From Basidiobolus meristosporus CBS 931.73 (Eukaryota; Basidiobolomycota; Basidiobolomycetes; Basidiobolales; Basidiobolaceae): a stretch of 64,000 nucleotides of DNA. The position numbers were made by a program, and so were the translations under genes. The notes below the pieces were generated by a model, which saw only the letters and a program-made list of their open reading frames with translations, searched no databases and had not been told where the DNA came from. The stretch is taken from NCBI GenBank assembly GCA_002104905.1, contig MCFE01000327.1, positions 1 to 64,000 on the forward strand, written 5' to 3'. Positions 52,880 through 61,059 of the stretch are shown in pieces (positions within the stretch are counted from its first letter, which is position 1; every line of letters starts with the position of its first letter).

Positions 52880-54440
52880 AATGAAATGTGGAATCGATCC
52901 CATCATTACCGCCATGCATCCGGGCGGAGTGGAAATGGTGATTATCGGGTGGATTGCCAATCGACACTTCGAATGGTGGATAGCAGCAAATGTGCTCCGC
53001 AAGCGCGTTGCTGCTTGACCGGAAATAGATGACCCGGCTTGTGCACCCCTCCAGATGGCCGGATCTTGCTTAGCCCAGGGGGAATCACTGGATCGGTTGG
53101 GCTCGAACTCGGCAATGATATCCCTTCAGAGGGTTAGTCGAGTCACTCAGACCTTCACTCAACCTTAAGTAGTGATGATGAATGAACAGCCTCGGTGTAT
53201 AGTGGTGTTTAGTTCTGTGAGGCCGCAGTATCAGTTCGACCAAGCCGTTGCGGAAATGCCGAGTCACCCTACGCTTTCCCCACCCAAACCAAATTCAAAG
53301 TTGATGCACGCATCCAGGCTGGATGATCCCGATGGTCACACCTCATCAAATCCGGCACCCCACTTTTCCGGGGATGGTGGACATCAATATATGCACCAAG
53401 GTGAGTCAATTGTTGCGATTTGCGTGCGGCAACGTTGCTGATACAACCTAGCACACATTCATGGGATGAAGGACAATTCACGAAATGATAAGTCGGGTGG
53501 GTTACACCAGTCCGAGCGTCGGCTGGCATCCTGTGGGAGGAGGGCGAAGCCAGCTTCGGGTAAAGCGCGGCAGGTATGGTGGGAGGAATCTGTTGGTCCA
53601 TGGTGTCGACATGGGGTTGCTGCCCGGCCTTTCCAAATCTCCCCCGAGGATGAAGCATCCCGTTGACAAGAGTCTATGCAGGTGACCGTTTACGAAAGGG
53701 TGACACCCACCTTTTCCTAGCTGCGATCTAGGATTGATTTTGGGTGGTTTGGAACTCCGCGAGACAATGTATCGACGGTTCTTTACATTCGGGAACTGGG
53801 ATTCGCAACATAAATTACGAAATCAATGCTGCTGGATAAAGGGAGCATCCATCTTGGCCAGGAATGGCAATTGATGGTATGAGAGAATGGTGTGGGTTCA
53901 CAAAGGGAGAGGAGATACTTTTAGCTGCATGTTGAGCCTCTCATCTCCAGTGTGATAGGGAGACCCAGCCATGTGGAAACCAGCTCTATACCGGATGACT
54001 ACCAACACCGAGGAACAGGTTCGTTTGATTAGCACGTTTGATTGACCATTGATGTTGGTGTAAGTGAAGCCGAAGGTATCAACCATAGTTCCATAATATA
54101 CTCGGTTGCTGAGACCCCCTATTCGTTGCATATTATGGCCTTTCGAGCTGGGTGCGAAGTGCTTGATTGCTGTATAATTTGCGATGGCAGTGGTAGTGAA
54201 TGCTAACCAGGCCATACAGAGATATACAGAGAGATAAATCGTTTCGTTTAGCGCTATTGTTATGCGGTGTCACCATAGCACTACTCTACGCTTCCCTGCC
54301 TACCAATCAAGCTCGGTCTGCTTCCTAACTAGGTGCTCTTATCAGGTACCACTGGAAGACACATTGTATAACCCGGCCACTCGATTGTGCCAGTGACTAC
54401 CTGTTCTTTGACACCGATGAGTGAGTCTTGGCCATCCGAA
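52880..54440. other. Start of CpG-containing genic region; no supported gene
   Basis: CG dinucleotides become frequent from 'aatcgatcccatcattaccg' onward. Overlapping ORFs at 53172-53441 (plus) and 53269-53658 (minus) have no recognisable domain. The minus ORF 53898-54215 (105 codons, MAWLAFTTTAIANYTA start) is hydrophobic at its N-terminus and might be a small secreted protein, but nothing else supports it. Confidence 0.5.
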
Positions 54441-54450
54441 GGGATTCTCC

Positions 54451-54457
54451 TTAAAAG
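54451..54457 (+). promoter_or_regulatory. TATA-like element of the first chitin deacetylase gene
   Basis: TTAAAAG lies about 55-60 bp upstream of the ATG at 54512, a plausible core promoter position. Weak consensus. Confidence 0.35.
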
Positions 54458-54511
54458 CCGGGACCAGACGCATACCATCTTGGTAGGTTTCTTACGCTTC
54501 ACACAATCCTC

Positions 54512-55663
54512 ATGAAGTCATTCCATCTCCTGATTATTGCACTGGCTGCATTGTCCATCCAGGCCGTTCCTTTGGAGAAGCACGCCAATCTGGCACCCCG
54601 TGAGATCAAAGGCTCAACGGCTTCTCCCACCTCGAGTGTGTCCAGCGTGTACGTATCCCAGAGTCCAACCTCTTCCGCAGGAACCACCTCGCACGCTAGC
54701 TCCACCCTAGCACCTGCGAACTCCTCGGCCGCCACCAACACCCCCACCCCACCGACCAGCCTCGCCCCGAATGCTTTGAGATATCTCGATGAACAATGCG
54801 GGGCCCAATACGGTTCATGCGCACCTGGACTGTGCTGCAGCCAATGGGGATGGTGTGGATACACTTCGGACCATTGCAACTCAGGCTGCCAGAAGAATTA
54901 CGGCGCCTGCGACGACAAAATAGAGGCGGAAGTGATTACCAGATGTACGGCCCCTGGCACGTTTGCCGTGACCTTCGACGATGGACCCAGCGTCCTCACC
55001 TCAGGCCTGCTGGACTATCTGGATACGGAGAAGGTGAAGGCGACCTTCTTCGTCAACGGACTTAACCAGAAGAATGCCGACACGAAGAACCCGATCCTGA
55101 GTATCTACCAACTGCAGGATGTGGTGAAGCGGGCCTACGACTCTGGGCATCAGATTTGCTCCCACACCTGGGCCCACACTGACCTGATCACCGTCGACGA
55201 GGACGAGGCCGTCTACGAGATGACCAGACTCAACTACGCCTTCACCAAGGTCCTTGGTAAGGTCCCTACCTGCATGAGGCCACCTTACGGCGATACCGAC
55301 GCCCCCGCGCGGAAGATCCTCAAGCGTATGGGGTACACTGTGGTCACCTGGAATGTCGACCCTGTGGACTGGGACCCTGCCAACACCATTGATGAGATGT
55401 ATCAGGAATACATTGGCCAAACCGGATCCACCGACCCCAAGGTCGGGAGATTCATTTCGTTGAACCATGACGTCTGGAACACCACCGCCGACTTCAGACC
55501 TGAGAACTACCCCAAGACCATACCACTTGCCCAGCGGGCCATCCAGTACCTCAAGGGCCGGGGCTGGAAGCTGGTGAATCTTGCCGATTGCCTGCAAACC
55601 GGGCCCCTCTATCGCGATGCCAACCCATCCGATAGCAGCTGCGGTGACGAGGATTGCGTCTAA
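54512..55663 (+). CDS. Secreted chitin deacetylase with CBM18 module
   Basis: 383 aa, single exon. Signal peptide at about 1-19 (LLIIALAALSIQA). A Ser/Thr/Pro-rich linker (about 35-86) is likely O-mannosylated. CBM18 chitin-binding module at about 91-133 with eight Cys (CGAQYGSC, GLCCSQWGWCG). NodB polysaccharide deacetylase (CE4) at about 145-350: motif 1 TFDDGPS (154-160, catalytic and metal Asp), motif 2 HTWAH (218-222, metal His), motif 3 RPPYG (256-260), DPVDW (283-287) and LNHD (317-320, catalytic His). It removes acetyl groups from chitin, giving chitosan, outside the cell or in the wall. No GPI signal is seen. The ATG chosen gives the signal peptide directly. Tail to tail with a paralogue, 129 bp between the stops. 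Confidence 0.95.
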   Translation: MKSFHLLIIALAALSIQAVPLEKHANLAPREIKGSTASPTSSVSSVYVSQSPTSSAGTTSHASSTLAPANSSAATNTPTPPTSLAPNALRYLDEQCGAQYGSCAPGLCCSQWGWCGYTSDHCNSGCQKNYGACDDKIEAEVITRCTAPGTFAVTFDDGPSVLTSGLLDYLDTEKVKATFFVNGLNQKNADTKNPILSIYQLQDVVKRAYDSGHQICSHTWAHTDLITVDEDEAVYEMTRLNYAFTKVLGKVPTCMRPPYGDTDAPARKILKRMGYTVVTWNVDPVDWDPANTIDEMYQEYIGQTGSTDPKVGRFISLNHDVWNTTADFRPENYPKTIPLAQRAIQYLKGRGWKLVNLADCLQTGPLYRDANPSDSSCGDEDCV

Positions 55664-55736
55664 CCCTAACCCTAGCCACCAGAGTGCAGATGATTCTAGG
55701 AACCCGGTGGATTCTATATTTATTTCTTAGTAGTTT

Positions 55737-55742
55737 AATAAA
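55737..55742 (+). terminator. Polyadenylation signal of the first chitin deacetylase gene
   Basis: AATAAA 74 bp after the stop codon, in the short gap between the convergent deacetylase genes. Confidence 0.7.
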
Positions 55743-55792
55743 GGTATCTTGGATATAGCATCGCTTGGCGGCAATGGGTTATTTACAGACGG

Positions 55793-56827
55793 CTAAGGGC
55801 ACGGGTTGGAACCACACCTTTGGTCCGAGGGGGTGGGGTCACGGTAGAGTGGTGGCTGGCCAAGGCACGATGCCAGGTTGGTCAGGCGCCAACCCCGACT
55901 CTCCAAGTACTCCACCAGCCTCTGGGCGAGCGGAATGACCTTGGGGTAGCTTTCGGGGCGGAAATCCGCGGTGGTGTTCCATACATCATGGTTCAAGGAG
56001 ATGAACTTCCCGAGAGTGGGATCGGCGTTGCCAGCCTGGTCCACAAACGCCTGGAACATCTGGTCGATGGAGTTCGCGGGATTCCAGTCCACGGGATCTA
56101 CGTTCCAATTCACCACGGTGTAGCCCATGCGCTTCAGGATTTTCAGGGATATGGGGTCGGTGCTTCCGTAGGGCGGGCGTATACAGGTGGGGACTTTGTT
56201 GAGAATGGTGGCGAACGCGTGGTTCAGACTGGACACCTCATAGGTGATGTTGTACTCGTTCGCCTTGGAAAGATCCACATGCCCCCAGGTGTGAGAGCAG
56301 ATCTGATGGCCAGCTCTGTAGGCGCGCTGGACCACATCGGACAGCTCGTAGATACTCAAGATCGGGTTCAGTGTGTTGTAGCTCTTCCAGTTCAGCCCAT
56401 TCATGAAGAAGGTGGCGGTCACATTTTTGGCCGCAAGGTAGTCCAGCAGGCCTGTGGTGAGCACACTTGGGCCATCGTCGAAGGTGAGGGCAAAGGTACC
56501 CGGTACGGTACATCCAGTGTTGACCGTGGCCATGGCTCCATTGTCGCAAGCCCCGTATTGGGATTGGCAGCCAGTTGCGCAATAGTCGGAGGTGTATCCA
56601 CAAAAGCCGTACGAACTACAGCAAAGCCCAGCAGCACATGATCCAATTCCGTTTCCGCAGGATTGATCCAAATACCGTGGTGTTGTGGTCGTCATTGGGT
56701 CAGCTCCCCTCTTTCGATGCCCAACGGCGTAGTCTATCGAACTGGATGTCACCGGGATGTATGCGGCGGTGGACAAGCTCACCAAAGCCGAGCATATGGC
56801 GATCTGGGGGACTAGCTTCAGTAACAT
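55793..56827 (-). CDS. Secreted chitin deacetylase with CBM18 module (paralogue)
   Basis: 344 aa from the Met at 56827; an upstream in-frame ATG at 56863 would add 12 residues, but the inner Met gives a normal signal peptide (MLLKLVPQIAICSALVSLS), so I prefer it. A dibasic KR in GHRKRGADP suggests Kex2-type processing before the CBM18 module (CGNGIGSC, GLCCSSYGFCG). NodB/CE4 domain: TFDDGPS, HTWGH, RPPYG, DPVDW and LNHD are all present. The sequence is close to the neighbour throughout the catalytic domain, but it lacks the long Ser/Thr linker. Same expected reaction, chitin to chitosan. The convergent pair probably arose by inverted duplication. Confidence 0.94.
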   Translation of the reverse strand: MLLKLVPQIAICSALVSLSTAAYIPVTSSSIDYAVGHRKRGADPMTTTTPRYLDQSCGNGIGSCAAGLCCSSYGFCGYTSDYCATGCQSQYGACDNGAMATVNTGCTVPGTFALTFDDGPSVLTTGLLDYLAAKNVTATFFMNGLNWKSYNTLNPILSIYELSDVVQRAYRAGHQICSHTWGHVDLSKANEYNITYEVSSLNHAFATILNKVPTCIRPPYGSTDPISLKILKRMGYTVVNWNVDPVDWNPANSIDQMFQAFVDQAGNADPTLGKFISLNHDVWNTTADFRPESYPKVIPLAQRLVEYLESRGWRLTNLASCLGQPPLYRDPTPSDQRCGSNPCP

Positions 56828-56895
56828 GGTGTCAAATGTTGAATCGCACTGAAAATGCTGCAAAGCTGAGGAAGCGACCCACCGGTTGAGGCGGG

Positions 56896-56906
56896 CATTT
56901 ATTTAA
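56896..56906 (-). promoter_or_regulatory. TATA-like element of the second chitin deacetylase gene
   Basis: On the minus strand TTAAATAAATG lies about 70 bp upstream of the ATG at 56827 (and 35-45 bp before the alternative ATG at 56863, which would then be near or inside the transcript start; this supports the inner start). Confidence 0.5.
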
Positions 56907-56909
56907 TTC

Positions 56910-59770
56910 TCGGACTAGGACCATCAGGCCAGAATGCTACGTAGCATGTGGCCACCGATATTAAAACGGTGCCAACTTACCGTATTTGGTGTGCGCTATG
57001 CTGGCAACTTGGTATGGGAACGTCCTATCACCGTTCTCCTTGATGAATCGCTGCATCCATAGCTATACCCGAGCCAACTAAAAATAGTTCCCTCTGATCC
57101 AATCAGAGATCCGTTGGCGAGCCAAATGGTTAGAAATTTTTACGACGATTGCTCAGGATGGCATCCCCAGTACCATGATCTAGCCCAATCGATACGGTAT
57201 GCATTCACCGTAGACCCCAGAGTCGCATTTGGAAGCAGTGCGTCTTTGTATTGGGCGGCAACCCAAATCACCACCGCATCGTCCCCTTGCCACATCCGCC
57301 CATTGGTCTTCCCAAATTGGGCAAGCGACCATGTACCAAAATAGCGCTCCGATTACGAGGCGACTGCGATGCCACAAGGTTGCTGCCCATGGGGCATCTA
57401 GGAGTTCGCATTCTCAACGCCAACCGAAAAAAGATCCTGGCACCATGGAAGTATGGAAGCAGGGTGCCGGATTTGCTATCTTCCATGCATTAGCGTTCCA
57501 CACGATCGTTGCAGTTCAAGCGCCATCTGCACGCGATATCTGTACTGATATTGTACAGGACCAGCCTTCCTGTTAGTTGGATGCAAACAAGTCTCTACGT
57601 CAGGTCGCTTGGGTATCTCTTTCCCGGGGCAGCATCCGTTGCAGTAGGATCCGGACGGACTCTCCACAGAGAGCTTCGCATTAGATGAATGTAAAACTTT
57701 GTTATCGTGTTTAACGCTTCGGTGGGTACAGTTGGTGGAGTAATCTCGCCAGGAAACCGTATTTGGCAAATACGTACTCTGGCTAATTGCGGAAGGGTTT
57801 GGTGCAGGCTGATTGGGACGCGACGGATCCACATGGTCACCCGTTTGCTATCCAACTCTTGTCAGATCCCAAGTCTGTTTGAAGTGAGCTCGTATGGCTC
57901 ACCAAAACCTCATTGTAGGGTATCCACCAAACAGTGAAATTACGAATGGTACGGGGTTCGTGTTGATCCTGAGAACGGAAGCCACACATGCAAATGATGA
58001 CACTCTAGAATTGAACTAAGCCAGACAGTCAAGTTACACAGCAAAAACCCCATGCCAACCACCCCTTTGTCACTTTTCCAGGGATTCCCAGATGCCTCCT
58101 CTACATCCTATACAAGCGTGTTCCCAGAACGTTTGCTACCACAGACACCCAGTTGCTCAGGAGATGCAACACGTCTTGAGCAGGCACTCAACAACCTGGT
58201 GCCAGATGTGGTGGTGCTTGGTAGTTAATGGTGGATCCACTCTTCCACAGCTTCAAGAACTCATGGTGCAGTGATTCTCAGGAATGGCGGTATTGATAGT
58301 GAGAGATTTGGATGAATTTCACAGCGGAGTTACACACCATCATTTTACCAAGATGCTTATCTTCCACCTGCCATAAATGGCTCCACCAAGCATAAGAGTG
58401 CATGCTTCCAGTGACATAAAATCGTATCAAAAATACAGCCTAGTCCCAATACCTAGAATGGAAATCAACACCACCGCCAGTCACACCTGGCGACATTCGG
58501 TTACTGCTTGGTCAATATGTCTAGCGCCAGAATGGGCCATAGGTCTATCTAGGCGTACGGCCCCTAAGATTCAGGAGTTTAACCTTTAAACTTTGCGCAT
58601 GTCATTTCCATCGATCCATCCCCTTTGGACAAATCAGGCCCTAGGGCATGCCTCCCATATTGGGATACCCTCCGATAAGCCTGTGAGAGAATTGCTCTTA
58701 GCATTGAGTGATGTCGTCAAATTACACATCATGGATCGCCTGGCGGAGTCCTTTCTTGACGTGAGTCGATGGAGAGGAAGGAATACCCCAAGAGCTGTGA
58801 TGTCCGTAGACCGTATGCAGACCGAAGCGTGTATATCTGTCTATCTCAGACCCTCTGTTGATAGTAGTCTGCTTCCACCAAACAAATAAAATGTGTAACA
58901 TAGGAGCGTTGGAAGGTTCATCGCAGTGGGAAGGGCTGGGTAGATAGTACTGTATACATCGGCCGATGGCTTCCGGTGTGGAAATTGGTGGCCATGATGG
59001 ACGCTCAAGTTGAGTGCACAGTTTGCCAGCTGGCCATACAAACCTCCCGGAAACACGCAGCAGTACTACTAGTCCATACACAGTTTTCCGAAATGTTCAT
59101 CAACACTGGATCATATACTGGTATGGGCTGTGGTCCGTATCGCTTACCTTCAAGATAAGGTACACATCGAGCATTATGGAGGCTAATGACATATCATCAT
59201 CCATCGTTTCCCAAAATTGCATGATAATTAGCTGGATTCGCACCGTTGCCTGTAGCAATAAGTGAACAAATGATCGCGATCACTCCCAGCTAACTTGACG
59301 GATATCCAATGCGTGCATATGGTTTCAAAGCCCCAACCTAACTGCACTACTGCTCGAAGGACGCAAGCTGATACTCCCATTGGTTATCTCCGACTGTTGG
59401 GACAGTAAACCGAAAATGGCATACGCACTTGACGCTTTGATGTGCATTACCGTTGGAAAGATGCTGGACGCATCTTCCAAGAGCTTGTTATGAACCTGGA
59501 GCACCTAGAATTCATCTCTTCAGAGTCTTCGGGGATCATAGCTTTGACTGCCTGCAGGATGATTATATCCTTGCTATGCCCCAGATGCCTCGTTCGATTC
59601 AAATGAGTTCTTGGCAACCCTTTTTAAGGCCGAACCACAAATGAAGCACTAACCTGGATAGCTAGATTGGTTTTTAGTTGGGTGCATACCAGTGACAATT
59701 ATGGATTTCCGGCACCGCGATTTTCCCAAAACTTGTTTGCCAAGACGTATGGTTCGCGTTAGCTGGTCAT
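56910..59770. other. Gene-poor stretch between deacetylase and hydrolase genes
   Basis: About 2.9 kb with normal CpG content. Short ORFs on both strands (none above about 120 codons) overlap each other and show no domain, signal peptide with continuation, or codon pattern that convinces me. No repeat from the left part of the window is recognised here. Confidence 0.55.
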
Positions 59771-59775
59771 TGTCG

Positions 59776-59785
59776 TATATATAAA
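59776..59785 (+). promoter_or_regulatory. TATA box of the PAF-acetylhydrolase-like gene
   Basis: TATATATAAA, 56-65 bp upstream of the ATG at 59841; a strong match to the TATA consensus at a normal fungal distance. Confidence 0.7.
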
Positions 59786-59840
59786 GCGTTACCAAGAGCA
59801 AATACCGCAAACTAAACACACCGCTTGCCTTTACACGCCC

Positions 59841-60959
59841 ATGAAGACTCTCTTTTCCATTGCGCTCCCCATAGCTGCATTGATGACTCTGCGCAACGTG
59901 GCTCCTCAGGAGCTTTCTCTACCTGAACCCTCTGGCCCATTCAAGGTTGGCACAGTCGCATTAAAGCTGCTTGACTCTAGCCGGATGGACCCCTACGCTC
60001 CGAATGCCCAGAAGCGTGAGTTGATGATCCAGATATACTATCCTACCAGGAACACCCAATACTCGACCATTTCACCGTATATGCCCCATGCTACGGCTCA
60101 GTTTATAAGCCATGAGATTGGGCTGCCCAATAACACCCTGCAGCGTGTTCAGACTGCAGTCTACCAGGGCGCCCCCATAGCAAATGCCAATCTACCAGTC
60201 GTTATCTTCTCGCCAGCTATAACAACATCCCGCCTGGTCTATGCGGCATTGCTGTCCGATCTAGCAAGTCGCGGCTACCTTGTGGCCTCCATCGATCACC
60301 CTTACGATGCAGATGTGGTGCAATTTCCTGGTGGGAAGATGGTGTTCGGAGTTCTTGGTGGTGATATAACCATTGATCAGATCAACCTGGCTGTGGAGGT
60401 TCGTGCGGCGGATGCCAGCTTTGTAATCAACCAGCTGGGGTCTAGGGAGATCCTGAAACACATCCCCGCATTACACAGGAGGCTAGACGTTCGCCAAGTT
60501 GTGATGCTGGGCCATTCCCTGGGAGGAGCGAGCGCTGCCACCGCCATCATAAAGGACTCGCGCATTGTAGCAGGTGCCAATTTCGACGGAACATTTAGAG
60601 GACCTGCGGTGGATATAGGCTTGGACAGGCCCTTCCTCATCATGAGCCGTACCCAACACAACAGGACCACCGATGAGAGCTGGGCCAAAATGTGGTCCAA
60701 CCTGCGATCCTACAAACTGCAGCTCAAATTAGCCAATTCTGAGCACTATACATTTTCCGACTTCCCGGTGCTTGCCAGCCTGGTGAATCTCACCAGCCCG
60801 GAGATAGTGGAAAAAATTGGGGCCATCAATGGACTTCGGTCATTGAAAATCCAGAGCACCTACATAGCTGCCTATTTAAAGTACATCTTCCGCCGTAAGC
60901 GTGATTCTATTCTGGTGGGGCCTGACAAGAGGTATCCAGAGATCACCTTTGACTTTTGA
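59841..60959 (+). CDS. Secreted PAF-acetylhydrolase-like alpha/beta hydrolase
   Basis: 372 aa, single exon, TGA stop. Likely signal peptide at the N-terminus (MKTLFSIALPIAALM). Then the fungal PAF-AH type opening LPEPSGPFKVGTVALKLLD (27-45) and YYPTR (66-70). Nucleophile elbow GHSLGG at 224-229 (Ser226), a likely acid Asp in ANFDG (249) and a catalytic His in SEHYTFSDF (302). Oxyanion-side region VIFSPAITTS (121-130). Family members (PAF-AH p-II/Lp-PLA2-like) hydrolyse short acyl esters of phospholipids or related small esters; the true substrate is unknown. Possible N-glycosylation at NNT (97), NRT (274) and NLT (316). It stands alone with its own TATA box and poly(A) signal. Confidence 0.9.
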   Translation: MKTLFSIALPIAALMTLRNVAPQELSLPEPSGPFKVGTVALKLLDSSRMDPYAPNAQKRELMIQIYYPTRNTQYSTISPYMPHATAQFISHEIGLPNNTLQRVQTAVYQGAPIANANLPVVIFSPAITTSRLVYAALLSDLASRGYLVASIDHPYDADVVQFPGGKMVFGVLGGDITIDQINLAVEVRAADASFVINQLGSREILKHIPALHRRLDVRQVVMLGHSLGGASAATAIIKDSRIVAGANFDGTFRGPAVDIGLDRPFLIMSRTQHNRTTDESWAKMWSNLRSYKLQLKLANSEHYTFSDFPVLASLVNLTSPEIVEKIGAINGLRSLKIQSTYIAAYLKYIFRRKRDSILVGPDKRYPEITFDF

Positions 60960-61040
60960 TTAGGGAACTCATCAGCCATGGAGCCTTGCTGCTATGTGCT
61001 AACCAAATAGCCTTGCCAAATATACTATATGCACCTCACA

Positions 61041-61046
61041 AATAAA
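61041..61046 (+). terminator. Polyadenylation signal of the hydrolase gene
   Basis: AATAAA 82 bp after the stop codon, in 'ctcacaaataaatatt'. Confidence 0.65.
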
Positions 61047-61059
61047 TATTTGGCACACT

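Noticed and set aside
53080-53165. Possible tRNA gene on the minus strand (a GAGTTCGAGCC sequence looks like a T-loop)
   Set aside because: I could not fold a consistent anticodon stem with T33 and a matching T stem; 'ctcgaactcg' is simply palindromic.
53898-54215. 105-codon minus-strand ORF as a small secreted protein gene
   Set aside because: Only a weakly hydrophobic N-terminus supports it; no promoter, conserved motif or paralogue in the window.
55660-55676. Telomere-like 'taaccctaaccctagcc' right at the end of the first deacetylase gene
   Set aside because: Only about two units; it begins in the last codon and stop codon and lies between two genes, so it is not a telomere tract.
55820-56641. 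273-codon plus-strand ORF inside the second deacetylase gene, and a 198-codon minus ORF (55001-55597) inside the first
   Set aside because: Both are antisense shadows of strongly conserved coding sequence in GC-rich genes and show no domain of their own.
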